Source: Petrosia ficiformis (taxonomy: Eukaryota; Porifera; Demospongiae; Haplosclerida; Petrosiidae). From it: a stretch of DNA of 64,000 bases. Where the stretch lies: the NCBI GenBank assembly GCA_947044365.1, contig OX345650.1, forward strand, positions 4,397,372 through 4,461,371, in the 5' to 3' direction. The notes beneath the pieces were generated by a model that saw only the letters and a list, made by a program, of their open reading frames with translations, was not told the origin of the DNA and made no database searches. This document shows positions 41,282 to 54,100 of the stretch, in pieces; within the stretch, counting starts at the first letter, position 1, and each line of letters opens with the position of its first letter. Made by a program: the position numbers and the translations under genes.

Positions 41282-43189
41282 CACCTGAGGCAAATGAAAA
41301 ATGAAAAAATGAGTTGCCTCAGGTGGGATTCGAACCCACGACACTCAATTATTGTACCAGGGATAATCCCAATTAGGTTTGCCAACTTTCAGTGTTGTAA
41401 TACAAATTATAGTAACTACCATAGAAATTAAAGATGAGTACCATAGTGTACTAACCCAAAATCAACTACTAGGAATTGTCAAGATAAAAATCGGGTATAG
41501 CCCACTACCAAAATTACCAAATATGAGATATCTTTAATTTTATCTGCTTGTGAAACACATTTTGAGAGTGTTTTCACGTTAACCTGGGTATATTAATGTT
41601 TTGTGGGTTAGTACACTACGATTATCAGCCCTTGAATGACAACACTGGACTGGAAGTCTGGAACATCATATACTTCTTTTCTTACTTTATTATTCCTAAG
41701 TATGAAGCGTCTGGTAGAACACAAACCGTCCATTCTATCTGAATCACAATATATTTCAAATGGACCATATTCAGTTGATGTCCCTTGATCTGGCCAGTAT
41801 CTACAACATTTCACCTATAGTATGTAAAAATGTTACTCATAACAAGATATATGGAGAAAAAGTATCTCTACAATTGCTTTGTGATGACTAATAGCATATT
41901 ATAGTTACCTGTACTAAACAATACTTTGCAATGTATTTCAGCTAAAAAAAAGTAAAGGTCATTCACGTTCACTGTGACCTCAGAAACATGTTCATAACTT
42001 TAGTTTGGAATGACTAACAATCTTTTTACCTGTACCATTTTCATATAATTATCCTTCCCGTTCTTTTTTGTGTATGTCAAATTTCAATCCATTGCTTCAT
42101 TATTGAGTTATAGTATAATCATGTATTAACCTTATGACATTAAACTATACACTATATTACATATAAAGTCATCACATCATAATTTTGAGGACATCGTGAA
42201 CATGAACAGACTTTAATGAAGTGTTAAATGCAGTTCACACAAGCTGATCTCATTCTGCTGGTCTGCTATATATACATGTAGCTCATGCATCGTGCCCACT
42301 GATTGATTGAGCCCCTTGTAATGAATGACACAACTTCCTTATCTATGTGTACAATTAGAGTTGTCTTACTTTGACAAAAAAATGACTGCTTTTAGTTATA
42401 GTTATAGTATGCCTGGTTTCTCGTTTAGTTATAGTTTGATTAACTAAGGGCTTACTAGAAGGGTTTTAGTTTTAGTTAACTAACTAAAAGTGGCCATTAT
42501 TAGCGATTTTAGTTAGTTATAGTTATTACAGTAAACTTGTAATTTAGTTATAGTTTAGTTAACTAAAAGTCACTAAAAGGGTGTTAACTAAAATAACACT
42601 AGTAATAATGCATGTGTCATAAGATTTATATACATGTAAATGTATATATAATTATAATTAAAGGAAAGCTGTATCGATAGATAATCATTAACCAATACAA
42701 ATATTGCATCTACACACATATACATGTATACATGTACATATACATGTACATGTACATGTACATGTATATTCTGGTTTTTGAATCTTTCAATGAAAATGTG
42801 TATTTCTCAATAATTATGAGTGTATCAATTAACATCATTAGTACACCATTCACATGTCAATACTAATGGTTGACAATGACAAATATTGATTACAGATCTG
42901 ATTATCGGTGCATCTCTGCATCACTAAAAACAATACTGAAACACACCTTTCCTTCTTCCACTACATCTGTGAGCATCACTATCAAACTACATCCCTGTTC
43001 CCAAACCATCTGTTGCCATAGTAACCATAGATAGATGGAGAGAAGAATAGATATGGATAATTAGATTAATTTTTAACTGACCTGCCAAAAATCTATGCAT
43101 GTATTTTGCATCGGACCTTGTGTGGCGATATATTTGATAACTTGTCCTGTGCTTGGAATGTCCATCTAGAGAGATAGAGACAGATATAT

Positions 43190-43240
<51 letters not shown>

Positions 43241-43257
43241 GATAGATAGATAGATAA

Positions 43258-43350
<93 letters not shown>

Positions 43351-46300
43351 CACAGAGACACAGGGGAAGGATAGAACGACAAATGGAGAAGATCAGGTTG
43401 AAAGAGGAGGGAGGGAAAGATGAAAGGATGAACTTAAGAATTCACTCCTCACAGTGATGTAGTTAGCATTAATATAATCCACAGGACCATCAAGTAAGTT
43501 AACTCTAGTGACATCATCTGATGGAACGAGAATAACAAGATTTCATTTATTGTGATTATGTAATAGTCATGTGACTTGTTCTTACATGCTGTGATATCAC
43601 GGAATCTATTTTTGGATAGATTCTGAGGCAATTTACTGGCTATTATGAGCATTCCTGGTTTCTTGCGATACAACCTCTAATAAAAAAAGGACATACATTG
43701 TACATGTGTACATATAGATAATCACTGAAGTAATGTACAGATACATGTACACAAGTACAGGTACATGTACATGTAGATAATCACTGAAGTAATGTACAGA
43801 TACATGTACACAAGTACAGGTACATGTACATGTAGATAATCATTGAAGTAATGTACAGATACATGTACACAAGTACATGTACATGTAGATAATCATTGAA
43901 GTAATGTACAGATACATGTACACAAGTACACGCACATGTACACAATACATGTACATTGAGAAAAATGGAATGATAGCTAAGATAAGAATTTATGGAACAA
44001 GTAATGAAATGAATGGAACAGTGAGTTACTGTACATGTACATGTACATTTGGATGTACACATGTACATCTCAGTATTATCATGTACATGCATACATGTAC
44101 TCGTACATTGAGACAAAGGAACAAGAACAGTGAGGTACACATACAAAAATGTACATGTGCACATGGACAGATATACAGACAATATGAATAGATGAGGAAC
44201 TAATACAAGCATACATGTACATCATCCATACATCATCCATACATCATCGTCTAATCAATGTTAAATCATCTATCCATAAAATGTGAATAGATGGATGGAT
44301 GGATAGATGATATCATCATCTAACCAGTGTTAACTCATCTATCCATCCATACATACAATCATCCATCCATACATACAATCTATCCATCTCTATTCATCAA
44401 TAAATGTGAATGAAGGGATGGATAGATGGAGGGATGAAAGGATGGATGGATGAAAGGATGGATGGATGGATGAATGAAATGAATGGAAAAAATAAATGAA
44501 AGGATGAATGGATGGAGTGATGGATGAGCAGAAGGATAGAAGGATGGAGGGATGGATGGATAAATGGACAGAGGGATGAATGGATGACAAATAGATGCAT
44601 GGACTGATGGATGGTTAGACAGATAGATAGAGATGGATGGATAGATGTAACTTACATCAAAATTTGTTACCAGAGAGTTATTGTGAATACCCTGTAGAGT
44701 CACAAAATATGTAAATAATGATAATAGTATTAATAATTGAACAATATTAATATTACTACATGTATATATATACATGTACTGCAGTGGTTTTGATAAGCTC
44801 ATATGGTGCACCATTGGCCCAAAGAGCTTCTTATTTGGCACTGCACAGTTCTCTCTTTGGGCCAGATGGTGCAGTTAATTATGATTATATTGTCACTAAC
44901 AGCATTAACTTTTTGTTAATTGGTTCAAGATGTATTTCACACATTAACCATTGTTGAGCCAATTTGGCCCATGCTTCAAAATGTATCAAAAACTCTGATG
45001 CACTAATTCCTAGCAGAACCACACTTTCTGTCATTTAGTTATTGGCAATAACCATTTAACACTTGGAGGGAGTTTACGCTCACACTCTAAAGTATGTCTG
45101 ACTGTCTGTATGAAACCTTACTCACAATGATCGGAAGGCACTTGTAAATACAAAATTTAGTTAGTGAATGTACAGGTATTCCGTGTTGACGTAGTAAGCA
45201 TGTTAATAATGTTACAGTCAGGGGTGTTGAAATAGTGAGACATTTTGACCTATTTTCAACACTCTTGTTCTGCTCCCTATATACTTTGTATATGGCTCAG
45301 TTTCAATTTACCAGACATTCACTAGATTTATCAGATAATGTTTCCATGTTCCTGGTTACAGTGTATCGTGTGATGTGTGTGGGAAATTAAAAATCGATAC
45401 CATATGATTACCCAATCCTAGGAAGAACATGGGAGCCTTCCTTTCTCTTTATTACAAAATACAAACCTCTTTAAGATATCTGATTGATTCTCGTAACAAA
45501 GATGCTGGATCCGATAGAGTGGTCTTTGGAGGCTCTTCAGTTGTGGGGTCCACTCTTGTGATATCGTGTGGTCTGATGATTATAGCAAGCTGTGGTGGAT
45601 GAAGATCTAAAGAAGCCTTGATGGATGTAATCACCTATAAAGATATGTGAAAGTAAAATTAGTAACATTTTAGACTATGTTACCATAGCAACCATAGTTT
45701 GTGGCTCCCATAACTTGACTAGCCTCATACCCAGGCTGTTTAAGATGGCAGCGAAAAAGATCCTATATTCAGTCGTTTTTTCATATAAGAAGTCACAAAA
45801 TAATGTTACATTCTCATGTATGTTAGGAGTACATGTACTGACATTGTTAGGGTTATATCAGGATGTTTTTGTTCTTACTTAAGCATGAAATTATAGTATT
45901 CTGTGGTTTGTATAAGTATTATACTATTTGAGTGTGTAATATAGCTACTATACTATCCTTATATGAAGTAACGACCCTGTACTCAACTGTGTGCTAATTA
46001 ACTTTTAATTTCTCACATTTCTGAAGCAACCATGGTAGTATGGCTAGTGTCAATCCTGTGATCTCTGTTCTGTTCTGTACACACTTTTAATTTCTCACAT
46101 TTCTGAAGCAACCATGGTAGTATGGCTAGTGTCAATCCTGTGATCTCTGTTCTGTTCTGTACACACTTTTAATTTCTCACATTTCTGAAGCAACCATGGT
46201 AGTATGGCTAGTGTCAATCCTGTGATCTCTGTTCTGTTCTGTACAGCACTTATTGTATCCTAGCTGACCTTGTTCCAAACCAGTGGCCGTGTTATTGTGT

Positions 46301-46920
46301 ACTACAAGCTGACACACTCTTTAGTGGCCTCATTTTATTTTACATGTTAATTAGCGCATGCGCAAACAGTTGAATCCAGGTTCTTTTTCTCCGCTATCTT
46401 ACAGAGCCTGGGTATGAGGCTAATCACCTGACTATCAATGACAAAGTAGTGTTAATTGTTATGGTCTAGGTAAATTTGGAGTAAGTAATTTGTTGTCTAC
46501 TTCAAAGTTGCCTAATAGATAGTAGGTTTGTCTTTATACATTGTAACTTGTACATGAACACATATGTGTACTTCCATAATTATTGAATTACATGTACGTG
46601 TACATGTGTACATGTACACATATATGTGTACATGTACATCATTTAGTTCATACATTGTAACTTGTACATGAACACATATGTGTACTTTCATAATTATTGA
46701 ATTACATGTACATGTACATGTGTACATGTACATGTACATCATGTAATTCATTGATTACCTCAAAGTGTGTCACATTATCAGTTGGCATCCCATTAATAAA
46801 AAGGACTTGGTCACCTTCTTGTAATGGAGGTTGACACTGAGATGCCTATATAAATGGTGGATATATTATTATATGTACATGTATATTATATATATTATAT
46901 ATTATATATATTATATATAC

Positions 46921-46978
<58 letters not shown>

Positions 46979-49900
46979 ATGTATAGGTTATATCACAGCA
47001 CGAGTGCTATATCAGATTTATAAAAACCAAGCCCGAGGGCGAGGTTTTTATAAATCTGATATAGCACGAGTGGCTGTGATTTAACCAATATATATCACGA
47101 AAGACAAAACCTTTGTTGATGTCTGATGCGTCTCCTACCTTTTTGTCGGCACTTTGGAGAAGGTAAGCATTGTTTTCTTGTAGTCTGTTCGACGGCAGGT
47201 GCTATATCTGACCGCAGTGCTATATCTGCTGTCCGCAGTGCTATATCTGACCACAGGGTGCTATATCTTATATATATCCCTGTGGTTTACTTTGATGTTT
47301 CGCCGTATCGAGATATATATATATATACACAGTTTACACACACACACACTTACAGGTGAATCCTCTTTGACTTTTGATATAAACACAGGTAGATTATAGT
47401 CTCTACCTCCTTTCACATGAAAACCAAATCTTCCCTCTTGATCAGGATTTAATCTATATTAAAATGTAAGTATACTATATACCGTATGTGATCAATCTTG
47501 ATCTATATTAACATGTAAGTATACTCAGGAGCTTATGAGTGCCGCTGCGCTCATAAGCTCCTGAGTATACTATATCTGTGATCAATCTTGATTGGGATTT
47601 AATCCATATTAATATGTAAGTATACTATATATGTCAGTGTTTTTGATAAGCTCATATGGCGCACCATTGGCCCAAAGAGCTTCTTATTCAAATGGTACTG
47701 CACAGTTCTCTTTTTGGGCCAGTGGCGCAGTTAATTGTGATTATATTGTCAGTAACAGCATTATCTCTTAGTTAATTGGCTCAAGATGTATTCCAATGGT
47801 GCACACACTACCATTGCTGAGCCAATTTGGCCCATGCTTTAAAACTTATCAAAAACTCTGATATCTGTGATCAATCTTGATTGGGATTTAATATGTAAGT
47901 ATACCATATTAACATTTAAGATTGTAAGTAACTAAGTAACTACTACACATGTATATATATGATCTATCTTGATTATGTAAGTTTATAGATATGATTATTA
48001 TCATTACACATGATGTTACAAGAGATGTAGAAAGAAAGAAAGAAAGAAAGGAAGAAAGAAAGACACCTGAGGCAATGGAAAAATGAAAAATGAGAGTTGC
48101 CTCAGGTGAGATTCGAAACCACAACATTCTGTACTCCAGATAGATGCTCTACCAACTGAGCTACTTAGGCAGCTCAGCTGGCAGGGTCTGAATCAAACAT
48201 CTCATATGCCTGGATAAACAGGCTAACTTAACATGTACATGTACCTTATGAGAAGTAGACCTTCTGATGCTAGATCATCCTATAGAAATATGTAGTTAAT
48301 GAATTACTCAATTAGAGGAGGAGGAGGAGGAGGGAAGGAGAAATGGAGGATGAATAAAGATACATGTAGAATAGAAGAGGATGAGGATTTACACATACCA
48401 CAGTCATTTGACCAGCTAATTCTTCAGCTGCATTTAATTCATCATAATATTCAATACTCTAAAATAAAATTAATAATACATACACTATATTACATGTACA
48501 TGTATATTGTAATGTATAATATGTAGTAATTATACAGTATTCTCCACAGACATTAATTACATGTACGTACTGTTGGCCATTAATATTTAAATACCATTAT
48601 TAAGGAATTTTAGCAATGAAGTCCACAGAAAAACAGACACTCTCCTTCTAGGATGTTTAACATCATGACCTTAGCTGAACTTGAACCACTGACCATTCGA
48701 TCAGGAGAGTCAAGCTCTAACCACTACACCACACTGTCTCCTTACACGGGACTTGTTGATGGAGTGTTTTCTGTGGACTTCATTGCTCATATAACACTTA
48801 ATCAACTTCTCTATCATTAAGGAGTGATGTCCAAGATTGCCATCAAAGACTAAGATCACTTTGATACTGATTGAACCCTAACCAAAGGGACCCCTACCAC
48901 TACCCTAAATGAACCACATAATGATATTCATGAGATTTTGATGGCAATGTTGGACATCAATATCATTGAGGGATTTCTTTAAAATGGATTTCCAAATAGA
49001 ATCTGTATTTTAATTCTCAACTATTATGGTATGTAATTTAATTAAGCCACACCTCGTCTTCTTCATGTCCAATATGATTAGAAAAATACAACATGGTTAG
49101 ACCAATCTCTTCTGTTTTTCCTAATTCAAACTGTCCAGCTAACTCAGGGCCACTATGAAAACAGAATAAGATGAATAGTAAAGAAATTGAGGATGTGAAG
49201 GAGGAAGATGAGAAGGAGGAGGAGGAGGAGGAGCAGGAGGAGGAAAAGGAAGCAAAAAAGAACAAAAGTGGAGTTGGAGAAAAAGGATAAAATAATGTGA
49301 AGATGAGGAAGAGGAATAGGAGGAGGAAGAAGAGTAGTGGAGGAGATGAACATTAAAGAAAGAAAAGTGTACATACTCATCAAGATAAGGAGGAGAACTT
49401 GGAGATGTTGAACTCCTGTGAATAGGACATAAAAAAATTATAATTATAAATTATATACATTAAAACTATTACTTCATAATTAGAGTATATATGGTACTAC
49501 ACTATCTAGTATATATGGTACTACACTATCTAGTATATATGGTACTACACTATCTAGTATATATGGTACTACACTATCTAGTATATATGGTACTACACTA
49601 TCTAGTATATATGGTACTACACTATCTAGTATATATGGTACTACACTATCTAGTATATATGGTACTACACTATCTAGTATATATGGTACTACACTAGCTA
49701 GTATATATGGTACTAGTAATACACAATGTAGATTAAGCAGGAATAGGATTCCATCATAGTATTGTTATATAGTCAGTAGTGTCATTTTAGTTTATAAATT
49801 TAGTTTTAATTTAGTTTTAGTTAATTATATCAATCATGTTACTTTCAGTTTCATCATAGTTAATTTTGACATCACAAAATAATTTTTAGTTAGTTATAGT

Positions 49901-51071
49901 TTAACTAAAACTTTAAAGTTTTTGAACAGTAGTTTTAGTTATAGTTAGTTTTGATAATGATCTTATATATACAAAATTGACCACTACATTTAACTGCTCA
50001 TTAGTTTACAATACAAAAGATATTATTTATTTCTTATAATTAGCACTTCATTTTCTCCCCTGAGTCGATTCATCTAGCAATAGCCAGCACTAGAAAAAAC
50101 AATCTTTTGTACAATGAATGCACTGCAAAAAATTAAATCGTTAAAATATCCATTTTACTGGTTAGTACAGAATAGCAATTTAGTTTGTCAATTGTCGTAG
50201 AGGATGTTATGGCTATATGCATGATGTCATTACGGATTAATTTGCAAAGGTATACCAGTTGTTTACAGTTTTCCAAACCCTTTTGATGGCCAGATGCAAT
50301 TACATATACTTTAGTAGTAAACTTATACTAAATTCTTGGTATGAAATATAAGTAGACAGCACCCTAAAATTATACTGCTTCAACTAATTGAATATAATTA
50401 ATACAAAGTAGCCAGATGTACGTACATGTATATATACATGTATATATGTATTATTTTAACCATTAATTTTCGTTTTTGCTATCATAGTATCTGGTGATCC
50501 AAACTTCATAAATGTTTTAGCCTTGAAAATGATTTAGTTTAGTTTTAGTTAGGTAAGGCATATTGTAGTTAGTTTTCATCAATCGCTAACTAGATTTAGT
50601 TAGTTTTAGTTAGTTGACTAAAAGTAAAAATTTTACTAAAAGGGTTTTTAGTTTTAATGTTGTTTTAGTTAACTATAACTATAACTAAAACGCATTTTAG
50701 TATGGCATTGTGAATTTTAGTTAACTAATCTATAAGTATAACTAAATTACAAGTCTACTGTAATAACTATAACTAAATAAAATGAAAATTGGCCAATAAT
50801 GGGCACTTTTAATTAGATAACTAAAACTAAAACCATCTAATATTGTTTTAGCAAAGTAATCTATAACTAACTAAAAGTTTGAGAAATTAGGTATATTATA
50901 ACTATGTCTAAAACTGCTCATTATAATCAAACTACTAGAATGAATCCACACATATATATAAATGAATGGGCAGATGGACAATTGATTTACAGATCTAAAA
51001 ATAGATGGATGGATAGATAGCTAGATAGATAGATGGATAGATAGATGGATAGATAGATAGATAGATGGATG

Positions 51072-51102
<31 letters not shown>

Positions 51103-54100
51103 GGATGGATAGATAGATAGATAGATAGATAGATACCAGTATGACACTGATATGAATACTTACAAAACTGGTGTAATATCTCTGTTGTCAGAATGTCTTC
51201 TAGGAGTCAAGTCCGGACTCACTACCCTCTTCAAATTAAGTGGAGCAACAGGACGAGAACGATCACGTAATGATTCTGTACGCCTAAATTTAAAGAGATA
51301 TGACAAAACCTCTTCTCTATTGCTATACATGAACAAGTCATAAGTTTTAGAAGAATAGACACTATTGTAAAAGTTTGTCCACAACCCTTACAATGTAAGT
51401 ACACTCATTGCTCTAGTGAAAGTCTAGTAAATTTGAAACTGAACTGTATACAAAGTACAGTATACATGTATGTCAATAAGCAGTCACCATACAGTAACAG
51501 TAATTACCTTAGTTCTAGTATAGTAAGTACCATCTCACTACTGTGGTATTGAATTGACAAGTATATCAATTACTGTTAAAACTACTGTTGAAGTACTGTA
51601 GTGTGGAAATCAAACCACTGGGTAATTACTATACTGTATGGTGACATTTTATTGACATATACTGTATGTGGCATTAAGGATGTATGTCTGTAAGTCTCAC
51701 TTTATGTCAGTATTAGCTCTTGGTCTATAGTCTCCTTCATGAAGTGCATTTTGCCTTTTAGGATATCTCTTGCTTGGAGTTCTGTAGGTAAAGAAATTTA
51801 AAACCAAAATATAAATTTATTAAAGGCAAACATCCATGTAGCAGTCTAGTACTTGAAGCACAAGTATACATGAATACAGTGCTAAGTACAAAATATAATT
51901 TAAAACACAAGTATAAGATATTGAGTTACAGTATAATCATGTATTAACCTTAAGACATTAAACTATACACTATAGTACATATAAGTTATTGAGTTACAGT
52001 ATAATCATGTATTAACCTTATGACATTATACTATACACTATAGTATATATAAGTTAGTGAGTTACATGTATTAACCTTATGACATTAAACTATACACTAT
52101 AGTATATATATAAGTTAGTGAGTTACAGTATAATTTATTAACTTTATGATATTAAACTATAGTGTTTAGTATTATAAGGTATAACTACATGTACCTTTGA
52201 ATAGTGACCCTTTCTCTGGCTACATTCTTGCTTGCTTCTACAACCTGTCTTTCCGTACGACGTCTAAATATCAATAACAAAAATTAACAGATGAACAGAC
52301 AAACAGACAGACAGACATACGTGATTCTCGCTCTTGATCTTCTGAATGGACTTCCTCTCTGTGGACTCTTCTTGATTTCTGTCATACGAAAGAAGGCGTG
52401 GTGTTCAATACAAGTTCTCCATAATCTTTTGCTAGCATCATGAGTTTCCATGTGAAATCCTATCACTCTTTCATATTCCGGAAATTCCTGGAGACAAAAG
52501 TTCATAAAAGTTAAATTACATGTACATGTACACATATCATAGTTCATAATGTAGTGTAGAAGGAATGCAAGTATCAGTAGAGAGGGAAATCCCATGTGTG
52601 GCTATTAATACATGTAAATAAATGTAGATCTAATGGAACGTATGCCCCAACTGACTATTGATTGTTCTGTCTGTAGTATACATATAAGAAATACATGTAA
52701 CTATTTACATGTACATGTATCACATCTGTTATTACATGTACATTTGTTTGACATTCATTGCTTGATACTTGTGTGCATACTTACTGGTCCCGGTCGTAAC
52801 TCTATAAAAAATTTCTTACGAGAGTAAGTTATTTTTAACACATGTGCCCTAAATTAAGAGAGAGGGAGACAGAGACAGAGACACAGAGACACAGAGACAC
52901 AACCAGAGAGAGAGAGAGAAAGAGAGAGAGTGGGAGAGAAAGGGACGGAGGGAGAATGCTAAAAGAGAGCATCACTATTACCTGTGTGATATATTTATTC
53001 TGTCGTTTATATTTGAACAAAAGCTTATCTTCAAATGCTCGTTAATAAGTAATTTTTTACAGCAGCTAAATTAGAGCTGTTCTTCCTTGATACATGTATG
53101 TTGTTACCAAATAGTGAACATTTATTTACGTGATTACGTACATGTAGGTATATGTTAAAGTGTTTATCCAAATAATGTTTGTTATAAACTAAGGCTAACC
53201 ATGAGAATGTACTGAGTTTAGTCATATCTCTGAACACTACAATGCCATCTGCACCTACACCCAGTGTTATTTCAATTCCATGATGATCTCGTGCAAAATA
53301 TTGTTCAATTCCGTAAAATTCCAACTGACGAGAATATCTTAGAAAATTGAACTCGGCTTGTGAATTTGATTGCCCTCGTAATCCTTGATGAATTTCTTGT
53401 ACTCGATTTTCAAATGCTTCATCCTGTGTGTAAATGAATGCATGAATGGACAATGGATGGGTGGATGGATGGGTGGATGGATGAGTGGATGGATGAGTGG
53501 ATGGGTAGGTGGGTGAATGGATGGATGAGTGGGAGGATGGGTGGGTGGATGGATGAGTGGATGGGTAGGTGGGTGAGTGGATGGATGGGTAGGTGGGTGA
53601 ATGGATGGATGGGTGGATGGATGAGTGGATGGGTAGGTGGGTGAATGGATGGATGGGTAGATGGATGAGTGGATGGGTAGGTGGGTGAATGGATGGATGG
53701 GTGCATGAATGGACGAATGGATGGATAGGTGGGAGGATGGGTGGATGAATGGAATGGTGGGTGGGTGGCAAATGAATTAATGTACGTACATGTATGAATT
53801 GTTGGATGAACATGCAGATACATGTACATGTAAATGGAGGACTGAATATTAAATGTTTGAACAGAATTAAATGATATTCATTTCAGCTATAGTACATACA
53901 TGTAATACACACATACATGTACATATACATGTACATGCATATACATCACCTGATGTTGCACAAATCTAAACTCTGATACATAGCCAGGAAGATGAACATG
54001 AGGATCATAATCTCCTATCTCAGCTATAAAGAGGGAGAACATACAAAGGATAGAGAGAGACAGGAAGTAGTCGTATTGAAATATACATTGTACATGTACA

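Larger units (their letters stand above)
31001..44691 (-). other. Tyrosine phosphatase domain exons, with altered catalytic loops
   Basis: Exons 20-30. The domain starts at [19 protein letters not shown] and contains [38 protein letters not shown] and [10 protein letters not shown]. The signature loop reads [13 protein letters not shown], with Cys837 and Arg843 by my numbering. It is followed by [20 protein letters not shown] and [15 protein letters not shown], then [13 protein letters not shown] and stop. Cys and Arg of CX5R are intact. Unusual positions: KNRF at 666-669 (usually KNRY), WPE at 803-805 (usually WPD), SGGID in place of SAGIG, and Pro881 where the Q-loop Gln is expected. The tail beyond the domain is very short, as in PTPN3 and PTPN4. 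Confidence 0.9.
45467..48458 (-). other. PDZ exons of the PTPN3/4-type gene
   Basis: Exons 15-19 encode residues 483-632. The carboxylate-binding region appears as [20 protein letters not shown]; the GFHV part replaces the usual GLGF-type loop (GFNL in human PTPN3). It is followed by [13 protein letters not shown], the [12 protein letters not shown] strand-turn, and [13 protein letters not shown], the second helix. This is a single, complete class I-type PDZ domain between FERM and phosphatase, as in PTPN3 and PTPN4. In those proteins the PDZ domain binds C-terminal ligands of the S/T-x-hydrophobic type and influences phosphatase activity. Confidence 0.9.

Noticed and set aside
48099..48170. 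Functional tRNA gene on minus (anticodon loop reading GGA)
   Set aside because: The stems are imperfect, there is no long variable arm for Ser, and a relative copy with the same non-tRNA body and CTTT tail exists at 41246. It is a SINE head.
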